Notes: generated by a model not told the origin, from the letters alone. DNA of 64,000 nucleotides from Propionibacteriales bacterium (GCA_026392415.1 JAPLCC010000047.1:1-64000), one strand, 5' to 3'; numbered from the stretch's first letter, positions 52,059 through 60,370 are shown. Program-made: numbers and translations.

Positions 52059-52829
52059 TCAGGCTGCCTCGTCGATCTGGTCGTGGGCAGGCAGGAGCGA
52101 GCGGAGCCGCTGCGCCACGACCCGCGGGTTGGCGCCGGCCTGGATGGCGGACACGCCCTCGATCACGATCTCCATGCGGATGCACTCGAGCTCGCTGAGC
52201 CGCTTGAGGCGAGCGGCGATCGGCAGCCAGAGGACGTTGGCGGACAGCACGCCCCACAGGGTGGCGAGGAATGCGGCGGCGATCATGTGACCGAGCTCGT
52301 CGGGCTTCGAGAGGTTCTCCAGCACGTGGACCAGGCTCATCACCGTGCCGACGATGCCGATCGTCGGCGCGTAGCCACCGGCGTCGGTGAAGAATTTCGC
52401 CGAGTGCTTGTCTGCTGACCGCTTCGCGTGCAGCTCTGACTCCATGATCTCGCGCAGTTCTTCGGGATCGATCCCGTCGACCGCGAGGGTGACGCCCTTG
52501 ACCAGGAACGGGTCGTCGATGTCCTCGAGCCGACCCTCCAGGGCCAGCATTCCCTCGCGCCGGGCGGCGTCGGAGAGGTCGACGATGACGGGTACGACGT
52601 CCGATGAGGACGCGACCTTGCCGAGCAACGCCGTCTTGGCCGAGGAGACGGCTTTCTTGGCGTCGGACATGGTGCCGCCCGCCACGGACACGAGGAGCGT
52701 GCCGCCGAAGACCAGCAGGAGGGGCGGCATGAGGAACAGGCTTGCCGGGCTGCCTCCCTCGAGGATGTTGGCCAGCATGATCACACCGAGGGCGCCCCCG
52801 ATCCCGATGCTGCTCGCAAAGTCCTTCAT
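52059..52829 (-). CDS. motA: Flagellar motor stator protein MotA
   Basis: A 256-residue proton-channel subunit with four helices. The family segments are SLFLMPPLLLVFGGTLLVSV, EGMLALEGRLEDIDDPFLVK and GGYAPTIGIVGTVMSLVHVL. ATG 52829 (MKDFASSIGIGGALG) overlaps flbD by four bases; the longer open frame upstream runs through flbD and was rejected. It pairs with MotB to drive rotation. Confidence 0.94.
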   Translation of the reverse strand: MKDFASSIGIGGALGVIMLANILEGGSPASLFLMPPLLLVFGGTLLVSVAGGTMSDAKKAVSSAKTALLGKVASSSDVVPVIVDLSDAARREGMLALEGRLEDIDDPFLVKGVTLAVDGIDPEELREIMESELHAKRSADKHSAKFFTDAGGYAPTIGIVGTVMSLVHVLENLSKPDELGHMIAAAFLATLWGVLSANVLWLPIAARLKRLSELECIRMEIVIEGVSAIQAGANPRVVAQRLRSLLPAHDQIDEAA

Positions 52830-53119
52830 CGGGTCTCTCCGCGGTGTCGGTCGGTGTGGATGACGGCGCTCAGGCGGGTGGGTCGGGGTGCCATCGCGGT
52901 GACGGGCGCGATCACTGCGGCGTCGGGCAGGGCGGAACGCGCGACGATGAGGGCGCGGTAGCGCACGACCGACTCGAGGACGGCGTCGAGCGGTTCCGAC
53001 ACCAGGTACTTGGTGCCGTCGACGAGCGTCACGACCGTGTCGGGCGTGCAGTCGACACGCTCGATCAGGTCGGCGTTGAGCAGGAACACAGTTCCTGACA
53101 GTCGGGTCAACGAGATCAC
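52826..53119 (-). CDS. flbD: FlbD-family flagellar protein
   Basis: A 97-residue protein whose first 65 residues match the small FlbD family found between hook and motor genes: MISLTRLSGTVFLLNADLIE, VVTLVDGTKYLVSEPLDAVL. The remaining 30 residues are a basic, proline-containing tail that most relatives lack. A function in hook-to-motor coupling or regulation has been proposed for the family but is not established. A large hairpin lies upstream in the gap to flgE. Confidence 0.85.
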   Translation of the reverse strand: MISLTRLSGTVFLLNADLIERVDCTPDTVVTLVDGTKYLVSEPLDAVLESVVRYRALIVARSALPDAAVIAPVTAMAPRPTRLSAVIHTDRHRGETR

Positions 53120-53193
53120 CGCGGCACCTCCGTGTGCGTGGATCGATTCCAGGAGCCATCCATGGCTCTCTTCATGGGGTCCATCGGCCGCCC

Positions 53194-53260
53194 GGGGTAG
53201 TCCCTTACGAAAAGCACCGCGACACGCTGATTTGCGGTGCTTTTCGTCAGGGACTACCCC
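53194..53260. other. Long inverted repeat, 27-bp arms, in the flgE-flbD gap
   Basis: The arm at 53194-53220 and the arm at 53234-53260 pair at 26 of 27 positions, with one mismatch after GGGGTAGTCCCT and a 13-base loop at 53221-53233. The arms start GGGGTAGTCCCT and end AGGGACTACCCC. It begins 11 bases downstream of the flgE stop (minus strand) and ends 74 bases before flbD. No T-run follows, so it is not a classical terminator; it could block decay or readthrough, or be a miniature mobile element. Nothing in the loop looks like a gene. Confidence 0.85.
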
Positions 53261-53271
53261 GCGCGCCGACC

Positions 53272-54114
53272 TCAGCGCTTGATGTTGACGAGTTCCTCGA
53301 GGACCTGGTCGCTGGTCGTGATGACACGCGAGCTGGCCTGGAAGCCGCGCTGCGCGAGGATCAGGTTGGTGAACTCGGCCGACAGGTCGACGTTCGACAT
53401 CTCCAGCGCGCCGGCCATGATCTGGCCGCGCTGGCCCTGTCCGGCCGTGCCGAGCTGAACGGCGCCCGAGTTGGCCGACTCGCGGAACGACGTGTCGCCG
53501 ATCCGGTCCAGCCCCATCGGGTTGGCGAAGTCGGCCACGGCCAGCTGCGCGATGTCGCGCTGCACACCGTCGGAGTACACGCCGCGGACCTTGCCGTCGG
53601 CAGCGATCGAGTACGACGTCAGGTCGACGCCCGGAGGCAGCGGGATCGAGTTCAGGTCGATGTCGATCAGGCCACCGGTCGGCAGTCCGGCGACGTCGAG
53701 GGCGTAACCCTGAACGCGGGTGCCGGTCGGCGTGACCAGGGTGCCGGTCTGGTCGAAGGTGAAGGCACCCGCGCGGGTGTACATGTTCTCGGCTCCGTCG
53801 CGGACCACGAAGAAGCCGTCGCCCTGGAGCATCAGGTCGGTCGGCCGACCGGTCATCTGGGCCGAACCCTGACCGAAGTTGGTCGTGGTCGCTGCGAGCT
53901 GCACGCCGAGGCCGATCTGGATCGGGTTGGTGCCACCGCGCTCGGCGTTGCCGCCCGACGCAGCGGTCAGCATCTGGCTCAGCGTGTCGGAGAAGACCGT
54001 GGTGCTGGCCTTGAAGCCGGTGGTGTTGGCGTTGGCGATGTTGTTGCCCGTGATGTCGAGCATCGTCTGGTTGGTGCGGAGTCCGGAGATGCCGGCGAAG
54101 AGCGAGCGAAGCAT
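53272..54114 (-). CDS. flgE: Flagellar hook protein FlgE (short)
   Basis: A 280-residue axial protein. The N-terminal rod/hook motif is LRSLFAGISGLRTNQTMLDITG-like with NNIANANTTGFKAS, and the C-terminal motif is GALEMSNVDLSAEFTNLILA followed by QRGFQASSRVITTSDQ. Both ends form the coiled coil of axial proteins. Position next to flgD identifies it as the hook protein, but the length is closer to FlgG (about 260) than to most FlgE (about 390 or more), so a distal-rod role cannot be excluded. Confidence 0.85.
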   Translation of the reverse strand: MLRSLFAGISGLRTNQTMLDITGNNIANANTTGFKASTTVFSDTLSQMLTAASGGNAERGGTNPIQIGLGVQLAATTTNFGQGSAQMTGRPTDLMLQGDGFFVVRDGAENMYTRAGAFTFDQTGTLVTPTGTRVQGYALDVAGLPTGGLIDIDLNSIPLPPGVDLTSYSIAADGKVRGVYSDGVQRDIAQLAVADFANPMGLDRIGDTSFRESANSGAVQLGTAGQGQRGQIMAGALEMSNVDLSAEFTNLILAQRGFQASSRVITTSDQVLEELVNIKR

Positions 54115-54149
54115 GGTGATTCTCCTTCTCGGTGGTGCGACGGGTCGTG

Positions 54150-54181
54150 GATCGAGCTGTTGATCGAGCTTGTCGAGATCA
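54150..54181 (-). repeat. GATCGAGCT repeat in the flgD-flgE gap
   Basis: GATCGAGCTGTT and GATCGAGCTTGT stand side by side at 54150-54173, followed by CGAGATCA, so the right part (54162-54181) is an imperfect palindrome. The end coincides with the flgD stop codon. The sequence style (TGATCTCGACAAGCTCGATCA) differs from the 39-bp repeat family but has the same location, directly behind a stop codon. Confidence 0.6.
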
Positions 54182-54655
54182 GGCGGGCGTGCCGCTGGGG
54201 CTTCCGGTCGTGCCGCTCGGCGGTGGCGCGGCGATGGTCGGCGCGGTGCCGACACTGATCACGCCGGTGATCGGCACCTGGTGCCCGTCGACGCTGAGCA
54301 TCGGCCCGGTCGACAGATAGGTGGTGCCCTGGACGGTGCCGCTGAGCTCGGCCCCGCTCTCGTCGTACCAACGGACGGTCTGGCCGATCATCGAGCTCGC
54401 GCCGAAGGCGAGCTGGGTGCTCAGGAGCATCGCCGTCTGGTCGGCGACGGCCTGCATCTTCTCCAGCGCCGTGAACTGGGCCGTCTGCGCCATGAACTCG
54501 CTGGAATCGGCCGGGTTGAGCGGATCCTGGTAGCGCATCTGCGCGACCATCAGCTCCAGGAAGACCTTCTGGTCACCGAAGCTGTTGGCCGGGGCGGTGC
54601 TGGTTCCTCCGGACGTGACGCCGTACGTCACGCCTTCGGTTGCGCCGATCGACAT
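54179..54655 (-). CDS. flgD: Flagellar hook-capping protein FlgD
   Basis: A 158-residue hook-cap protein. The conserved N-terminal segment is FGDQKVFLELMVAQMRYQDP followed by LNPADSSEFMAQTAQFTALE, then MIGQTVRWYDESG. It guides polymerisation of hook subunits and is shorter than enterobacterial FlgD because the tudor/FnIII insert is reduced. It follows fliK by nine bases and precedes flgE. Confidence 0.92.
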   Translation of the reverse strand: MSIGATEGVTYGVTSGGTSTAPANSFGDQKVFLELMVAQMRYQDPLNPADSSEFMAQTAQFTALEKMQAVADQTAMLLSTQLAFGASSMIGQTVRWYDESGAELSGTVQGTTYLSTGPMLSVDGHQVPITGVISVGTAPTIAAPPPSGTTGSPSGTPA

Positions 54656-54664
54656 GGTGCCTCC

Positions 54665-55930
54665 TCACAGGTTCCGGTCGAGGCGACCGGGGGTCGGGGT
54701 CGAGAGGGGGACGACGCCCGGGGCTGCCGCGTGTCGTCCTCCCTGCTCGTAGGGGTGGCCGGGCCGGCTGTCGCGGTGCTCGCCGCGGGACTGGCCGGAC
54801 TGGGCGGGCTGGTCCGACTGGCCGAAGTGGTTGCCCTCGCCTGAGGGACCGGACCACGTGGGGCCGGCGTCGGCGCGCGTCGGCGCTGCCGTCGCGGGAA
54901 GGGGCATCGCGCTGGACGGGTCGCGGACCAGCACGCGGGCCTCGGTGGCCCCGGCCCGCTCGAGCATCCGCTGGAGCTCGGGCGCACCCGTGGCCAGGGC
55001 CTGGCGGACGACGGAGTCGCCGGCCTCACCGGACATCCGGACCCGGACGGCACCGTCACGGACGACCAGCGTCACCCGGACCTCACCGAGCTGTGCCGGC
55101 TGCAGCGTCAGCGTGATCCGGTGCGTCCCGTTCCCGCTGCTGACGAGCCGGGTGATCTCCGGGAACACCTGCGTCACGACCGCGCGCTCCACGAGGTGGC
55201 CGGTCTCGGCCCGCGAAGTGGGAGAAATGGGCGCCTGAGGTGGGACGTTCGGGGTCTCGAGTCGCGAGTTGTGTGCTGCGGTGGGCGGTACGGCGGCCTG
55301 GTCTCCCGCAGGCCGCTGCTCGAGGAGGGCATGGGGACGGCCGGTCCCCGGGCCAGGGAGGTCCTGGAGTTCGCGACGACCAGCTGTCGACGGCGACACG
55401 GCGTCGCGGGACGGCTGCTGTGCGCCGTCTTCGAGCTCCGGGCGACCTGTTCCTGCCGGTGACAGCGGGTCTCGGGACGGTTGCTGGGCGAGCTCCCCGA
55501 CCGGGGTGGCCGGCGCCGCAGCGGTCGCGGCGCTGGACGTGGTGGCGGGAAGGGCCGGGGTGGCCGGCACTGCGGGGGCGAGGAGCGCAGGCACGGGCGC
55601 GGGCGCGGGTCGTTGGTCGAGGAGGGCCGTCTCGCGGCCCGTCTCGAGACCCTGGGACGGGATGATCTCCGGGGCGACAGCCGGCGTCTGAAGCAGGGGG
55701 TCTCGAGACGGTTGCTGCGCAACCTCCTCGACCAGCGGCGGATTCGGCGCCATCGCCGGCGCCTCGACCGACGGCGCAGCGGGCGTCGGCGCGGGCATCA
55801 CGGCGAGTGCAGCGGCAAGCGCGTCCATGAACGCGACCTCGCCGTCGGCGCCGGGTTGGGCGTCGGTCGGCGTACCGGCCTCGGCGGGGGTGGGGGCCAC
55901 GGGGGCCGGGAGGAAGGGCGCAATGCTCAT
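54665..55930 (-). CDS. fliK: Flagellar hook-length control protein FliK with repeat-derived N-terminal region
   Basis: A 421-residue FliK. The conserved C-terminal domain (about 265-330) contains RITLTLQPAQLGEVRVTLVV and QALATGAPELQRMLERAG. The first 250 residues are Pro/Ala-rich and contain recurring peptides: AQQPSRD three times (71-77, 148-154, 170-176), GRETALLDQRPA-like units at 98-109 and 197-208, and SRLETP at 222-227. These are translations of the dispersed palindromic repeat and its diverged copies. FliK measures hook length, and this region would be the ruler part. It overlaps the NlpC/SLT gene by one base. Confidence 0.88.
   Translation of the reverse strand: MSIAPFLPAPVAPTPAEAGTPTDAQPGADGEVAFMDALAAALAVMPAPTPAAPSVEAPAMAPNPPLVEEVAQQPSRDPLLQTPAVAPEIIPSQGLETGRETALLDQRPAPAPVPALLAPAVPATPALPATTSSAATAAAPATPVGELAQQPSRDPLSPAGTGRPELEDGAQQPSRDAVSPSTAGRRELQDLPGPGTGRPHALLEQRPAGDQAAVPPTAAHNSRLETPNVPPQAPISPTSRAETGHLVERAVVTQVFPEITRLVSSGNGTHRITLTLQPAQLGEVRVTLVVRDGAVRVRMSGEAGDSVVRQALATGAPELQRMLERAGATEARVLVRDPSSAMPLPATAAPTRADAGPTWSGPSGEGNHFGQSDQPAQSGQSRGEHRDSRPGHPYEQGGRHAAAPGVVPLSTPTPGRLDRNL
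55253..55737 (-). repeat. Cluster of in-frame palindromic repeat copies inside fliK
   Basis: Copy C at 55699-55737 matches copy A at 38 of 39 bases. A variant at 55611-55651 keeps both flanks but has a GGGCCG/CGGCCC hairpin instead of GGTTGC/GCAACC. Diverged copies follow at 55468-55502 (30 of 35 bases as copy A) and about 55404-55436 (24 of 33), with partial ones at about 55314-55349 and 55253-55268. Both orientations occur and none interrupts the fliK reading frame. Confidence 0.85.
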
Positions 55931-56898
55931 CAGTCGTTCACCATCGCCATCACGTTGCGGACGTAGTTCTGGGTCTCGCGGTACGGCGGGATGCCGTCAT
56001 ACCGCGCCACGGCCCCTGGACCCGCGTTGTACGCCGCGAGCGCCAGGTCGGTCTTGCCGAAGCGGTCGAGCAGGGACCGCAGCAGGCGGGCGCCGCCGTC
56101 GATCGCCTGAGCCGGGTCGAACGGGTTCTGCACACCGAGGCCGCGCGCGGTCGCGGGCATCAGCTGCATCAGTCCCTGCGCACCCGCCGGGCTCACCGCC
56201 TTCGGGTTGAATCCCGACTCCTGCTTCGCCACGGCTGCGAGCAGTTCACCGGGCACGCCGGTCCGTGCGGCCGCGGCATTGATGAGACCGGCGTACGGCG
56301 TCGCGTCGGACACCTGCGCGGAAGCACCACTCACTCCCGCGACGGCGCGGCTCGACGCCGTACCCGGCTCACCGATCACCCGGCGGATCACGTCGGGCGT
56401 CGAGGGGACGTCGACGACGCGGATGTCCAGACCCGTGCGCGGGGCCTCGATCATCTTTCCGTCGCCGATGTAGATCGCGATGTGGTCCACGCCGTTGTTG
56501 CGGCTGGAGTTGTCCCACGCGATCAGGTCGCCGGGCTGGGCCTCGGCCATGCTCGCCACGGGTCGCCCCGCCTGAGCCTGCTGGTTGGAGACGCGCGGCA
56601 GGTCGTAGCCGAGGTTGCGGTAGACCACCTGCACGAGACCGGAGCAGTCCATCCCCTTCTCGGGGTCGGTGCCACCCCAGACGTAGGGGAGACCGATGTA
56701 CTTGCGTGCCTCGGCGACGACGTCCTCGCCGGAGACGCCGTTGGCGTCGGGGGTGGTGGCCCGGCCGGTGGGCGTTGCCGACGCGGACTCCGTGGCGAGC
56801 TCGGCGGCAAAACCGGTCGAGGTCGGCCGGGTCGGTGCGAATTGCGCGAGCTGTGCCTGGATCTGGCCGATCCGGGCCGCGACGTTGTCGATGCTCAT
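55930..56898 (-). CDS. NlpC/P60 endopeptidase fused to a lytic transglycosylase
   Basis: A 322-residue peptidoglycan hydrolase with two catalytic domains. The NlpC/P60 domain (about 55-165) has the nucleophile in [10 protein letters not shown] and the histidine in [13 protein letters not shown]; it cuts peptide stems. The SLT domain (about 205-322) has the catalytic glutamate in [20 protein letters not shown] and [19 protein letters not shown]; it cuts glycan strands. Located between fliJ and fliK, it likely opens the wall for the rod, taking the place of FlgJ. No signal peptide is seen, so export through the flagellar apparatus is plausible. Confidence 0.9.
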   Translation of the reverse strand: MSIDNVAARIGQIQAQLAQFAPTRPTSTGFAAELATESASATPTGRATTPDANGVSGEDVVAEARKYIGLPYVWGGTDPEKGMDCSGLVQVVYRNLGYDLPRVSNQQAQAGRPVASMAEAQPGDLIAWDNSSRNNGVDHIAIYIGDGKMIEAPRTGLDIRVVDVPSTPDVIRRVIGEPGTASSRAVAGVSGASAQVSDATPYAGLINAAAARTGVPGELLAAVAKQESGFNPKAVSPAGAQGLMQLMPATARGLGVQNPFDPAQAIDGGARLLRSLLDRFGKTDLALAAYNAGPGAVARYDGIPPYRETQNYVRNVMAMVND

Positions 56899-57350
56899 GC
56901 GGCACCTCCGTGGTCGGCGCGCGACCAGCGCTGCGCGGCCAGGTCATCGGCCTCGCGGTCGGCCTTCCGGCGTTCTTCGGTACGACGACGTGCAGCCCGC
57001 TGCTCGAGCAGGTGCTCGACCGCTGCGAGCCGGGCCCGGTCATTGCTCCAGCGTGCGCGGGCTTCGGCGGAGACCACGGCCGCGGTCTCGAGCTCGCGGC
57101 GGGTCTCCTGGATGAGCTCGCCGAGATGGGTGAGTGCGGTCCGGTGGGCGAGCAGTTCGCCCGGCGTCGCGAGGGATGCGGGGGCGGTGCCGGCCAGCTG
57201 GTTCTGGAGCCCGGCGAGCCGGCTGGCGACGGCTGCCTCTTCGGCCAGCACCTGGGTCAGGCCGATCCGGCTGTCGGTCTCGCGGACCGAACGGACCCGC
57301 GCGACGGCGGCCAGGCCCCTGTCCTCGGGGTGGGTGCGACGGCGGCTCAT
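56895..57350 (-). CDS. fliJ: Flagellar export chaperone FliJ
   Basis: A 151-residue, almost entirely helical protein rich in Arg, Glu and Ala, expected to form the antiparallel coiled coil of FliJ that sits in the FliI hexamer and touches FlhA. Sequence conservation in FliJ is low; the call rests on size, coiled-coil character ([17 protein letters not shown] near the end) and its place directly after fliI, with which it overlaps by four bases. Confidence 0.8.
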   Translation of the reverse strand: MSRRRTHPEDRGLAAVARVRSVRETDSRIGLTQVLAEEAAVASRLAGLQNQLAGTAPASLATPGELLAHRTALTHLGELIQETRRELETAAVVSAEARARWSNDRARLAAVEHLLEQRAARRRTEERRKADREADDLAAQRWSRADHGGAA

Positions 57351-58705
57351 GGCGCCACCAGCTCCCCGAGGCGGGCCCAGGTGGTGGCGGTGGGCGTGAC
57401 GTCGTCCATGTCCTGGCGAAGGAACTCCTCGATCCGGGGCAGTCGCTCCAGCGCCGCATCGGCGTACGGGTCGGCGCCTCCGACGTAGGCGCCGATCTCG
57501 ACGAGCTCCTTGATGCCGCGGTGGGCGGCGAGCATCCGGCGCAGCAGGGCAGCGGCTGCCTGCTGCTCAGGGGTGGTGACCGCGCGGTGGACCCGGGAGA
57601 TCGACTCGAGGACGTCGATGGCGGGGAAGTGCCCGGACGTCGCGAGCTCGCGGGACAGCACCACGTGTCCGTCGAGGATCGATCGGGCGGTGTCGCCGAT
57701 CGGGTCCTGGAGGTCGTCGCCCTCGACGAGGACGGTGTAGAGGCCGGTGATGGAGCCGTTGCTGGCGGTGCCGGCGCGCTCGAGGAGTCGGGGCAGCAGA
57801 CCGAAGACACTGGGCGGGTAGCCACGGGTGGCCGGCGGCTCGCCCGCGGACAGGCCGATCTCGCGCTGTGCCATCGCGACGCGGGTGAGCGAGTCCATCA
57901 TCAGCAGGACGTCGCGGCCGGAGTCGCGGAACCACTCGGCGATGCGGGTGGCGGTGAAGGCCGCGCGCAGGCGTTCGACGGCGGGTGCGTCGGAGGTGGC
58001 CACGACGACGATCGAGCGGGCGAGGCCCTCGGGCCCGAGGTCGGCCTCGATGAACTCCCGCACTTCACGGCCGCGCTCTCCGACGAGGGCGATCACGTTG
58101 ACGGCCGCATCGGTGCCGCGGGCGATCATCGACAGCAGCGACGACTTGCCGACGCCGGAGCCGGCCATGATGCCGAGGCGCTGGCCGCGGCCGACGGGGA
58201 CCAGCGCATCCATGGCCCGTACGCCGAGCCCGAGCGGCTCGGTGATGCGCGGCCGGGACAGGGCGCTCGGGGTGGTGTGCTCGGTGGAGACGAGTTCGAG
58301 TCCGGACACCAGCTCGAGCGGCGGACCGTCGTCCACGGGACGGCCGAGGCCGTCGAGGACCCGGCCGCGCAACGCGTCGCCGACCCGGATCTGCAACGGG
58401 CCGCCGGTGGAGCGCACGTGGTCGCCGACGCGGACTCCGGTGGTCGGGCCGAGTGGCAGGCAGATGGCCGCGCCGTTGCGCAGGGCGACCACTTCGACGA
58501 GGAGTGGGCCGGCCGTTGCTCGCACTTCCAGCATGTCGCCGGCGGCCGCCGTCCCGAGGCCACGGATCTCGAGGTGGAGGCCGACGAGTTCGGTGACGGT
58601 GCCGAGCGCCAGGGGCCGGGCTGCCCGAAGGGCACGGTGACGAAGTACCGACTCGGCCGAACCAAACCCCCACTCGGCGAGACTTTCTACCGACTCGGCG
58701 GTCAT
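57347..58705 (-). CDS. fliI: Flagellar export ATPase FliI
   Basis: A 452-residue ATPase of the F1-beta/type III family. The Walker A motif is AGSGVGKSSL (181-190), Walker B is VLLMMDSLTR (about 270-279), and LVGERGREVREFIE plus PPATRGYPPSVFGLLPRLLE are characteristic. It energises unfolding and export of flagellar proteins. It overlaps fliH and fliJ by four bases on each side. Confidence 0.95.
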   Translation of the reverse strand: MTAESVESLAEWGFGSAESVLRHRALRAARPLALGTVTELVGLHLEIRGLGTAAAGDMLEVRATAGPLLVEVVALRNGAAICLPLGPTTGVRVGDHVRSTGGPLQIRVGDALRGRVLDGLGRPVDDGPPLELVSGLELVSTEHTTPSALSRPRITEPLGLGVRAMDALVPVGRGQRLGIMAGSGVGKSSLLSMIARGTDAAVNVIALVGERGREVREFIEADLGPEGLARSIVVVATSDAPAVERLRAAFTATRIAEWFRDSGRDVLLMMDSLTRVAMAQREIGLSAGEPPATRGYPPSVFGLLPRLLERAGTASNGSITGLYTVLVEGDDLQDPIGDTARSILDGHVVLSRELATSGHFPAIDVLESISRVHRAVTTPEQQAAAALLRRMLAAHRGIKELVEIGAYVGGADPYADAALERLPRIEEFLRQDMDDVTPTATTWARLGELVAP

Positions 58706-59361
58706 GAGAGCACCTCGCGGACGCGGGCCATGGCCTCGTCGATGCGGAGGTCGACGACCGCACCGTCGGTGGACTCGACGAGGGCGTCGGCGGGCTGGAG
58801 CGAGGAGTCACCGATGACCTCGAGGCCGCGGGAGACCAGGTCCTGCGCGGCGGCGGAGTCGGCAACGGAGGGATGCAGGCGGACCCGGCCGACCGGGGCC
58901 GCGGGCAGCACCTGGAGGACGCGGGCCACCACGTCGGGGGGCTCCATCGCGGCGACGCGGATCCCGACGACCTCGGCCGTCAGTGCCCACGCGAGGTCGG
59001 TGGCCTGCTCCTCGACGGCAGTGGTCAGGTCGCCCAGCAGCCCCCTGACCTGCTCGGCGGCCCGGGCCAGTGCCTCCATGGCGGCCCGGTGTTCGCCGGC
59101 CCGCCGGGTCTCGTCGGCAGCCTGACGTGCAACGCGCGCCGACTCCTCGGCAGCTGCCTGCTCGGCGGCAGCGCGGCGTCCGGCGGCCCACCCGACGGCG
59201 TACCCCTGCGCCTGCGCGGCATCGCGGGCCTCGCTCGCGATGCCGTCGAGCAGCGACTCCGTGATGGCGTCGCCGAGCACGCTCTGGCCGCCCAGGCGTG
59301 TCCAGCGGCCGACCCGGAGCTCCGGCAGCTCGGGCCGGACGAGCTCAGACGATGAACTCAT
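58702..59361 (-). CDS. fliH: Flagellar assembly protein FliH
   Basis: A 219-residue regulator of FliI. After the start MSSSSELVRPELPELRVG comes an Ala/Glu/Arg-rich helical stretch (about 50-110, e.g. AAEQAAAEESARVARQAADE) that forms the FliH stalk, and a C-terminal domain with ATDLAWALTAEVVGIRVAAM and LHPSVADSAAAQDL. ATG 59361 gives a 17-base overlap with fliG; longer in-frame codons lie inside fliG. Confidence 0.88.
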   Translation of the reverse strand: MSSSSELVRPELPELRVGRWTRLGGQSVLGDAITESLLDGIASEARDAAQAQGYAVGWAAGRRAAAEQAAAEESARVARQAADETRRAGEHRAAMEALARAAEQVRGLLGDLTTAVEEQATDLAWALTAEVVGIRVAAMEPPDVVARVLQVLPAAPVGRVRLHPSVADSAAAQDLVSRGLEVIGDSSLQPADALVESTDGAVVDLRIDEAMARVREVLS

Positions 59362-60370
59362 CGTCGTTCCCTCGCCGGACCATGATCTGGCCCTGCTCCT
59401 CGAGTTGGCGGATGGTGCGGATGACGCCCTGCTGGGCTTCCTCGACCTGGGCGAGGCGGACGGCGCCGAGCATCTCGACCTCGTCGAGGAGGTTCTCGGC
59501 GGCACGCTCGGACAGGTTGGCGGTGATCTTGCTGCGGACCGATTCGCTGACGCCCTTGAGGGCGAGGGCGAGGTCGGCGGTGTCGACCTGGCGCAGCACC
59601 TGCTGCACCGAACGGTCGTCGAGACCGACGATGTCCTCGAACATGAACATCCGGCTCTTGACCTCGTCGGCCAGGGCGGCGTCCAGGCCTTCGAGGCCCT
59701 CGACGATCTGGCGCTCGGTGGGCCGGTCGGAGCGGTTGATGATGTTGACCAGGGGATCGACGCCGCCGACCCGCGAGACCTCGGCGGGCTGCAGCATCGA
59801 GGAGAGCTTGCGCTCCAGGATGCCTTCGACCGTGCGCACGATCTCGGGGGAGGTGCGGTCCATGACGGCGATCCGGTGAGCGACGACGGCCTGCTGGTGC
59901 GCAGGCAGTCCACTGAGCAGGAGGGACGCCTTGTCGGCTGCCATGTAGGCGAGCACCAGGGCGATCACCTGCGGGTGCTCGTCGGCGATGAACCCCCGCA
60001 GCTGAGCGGGATCCGCACGGTGCAGGAACTGGAACGGCATCTGGACGGCGGCCGCGTGCAGCCGCTCCATGATCTCCTTGGCCCGCTCGGGACCGAGGGA
60101 CTGCTCGAGCAGCTGCTTGGCGAAGTTGAAGCCGCCCTGGGTGATGTGGGCGTGCGCGGTGGCGAGGTCGTGGAACTCGGTGAGCACCGACCCCGTCTCC
60201 GATGCCGACACCGAGTCCAGGCGGGCGATCTCGGCGGAGATGCCCTCGACCTCGGCGTCGCTGAGGTGGGCCATCACCTGGGCGGCGCGGTCCTTGCCCA
60301 TCTGGATGAGCAGGATGGCGGCCTTGCGTACGCCGAGTCCGGTCACGGCACCGGTGGAGACCATGGTCAT
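59345..60370 (-). CDS. fliG: Flagellar motor switch protein FliG
   Basis: A 341-residue C-ring protein that contacts MotA. All three domains are recognisable: GVRKAAILLIQMGKDRAAQV at the N-terminus, EHPQVIALVLAYM in the middle and EVKSRMFMFEDIVGLDDRSV in the torque-generating C-terminal domain. It overlaps fliF by four bases and fliH by 17. Confidence 0.95.
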   Translation of the reverse strand: MTMVSTGAVTGLGVRKAAILLIQMGKDRAAQVMAHLSDAEVEGISAEIARLDSVSASETGSVLTEFHDLATAHAHITQGGFNFAKQLLEQSLGPERAKEIMERLHAAAVQMPFQFLHRADPAQLRGFIADEHPQVIALVLAYMAADKASLLLSGLPAHQQAVVAHRIAVMDRTSPEIVRTVEGILERKLSSMLQPAEVSRVGGVDPLVNIINRSDRPTERQIVEGLEGLDAALADEVKSRMFMFEDIVGLDDRSVQQVLRQVDTADLALALKGVSESVRSKITANLSERAAENLLDEVEMLGAVRLAQVEEAQQGVIRTIRQLEEQGQIMVRRGNDDEFIV

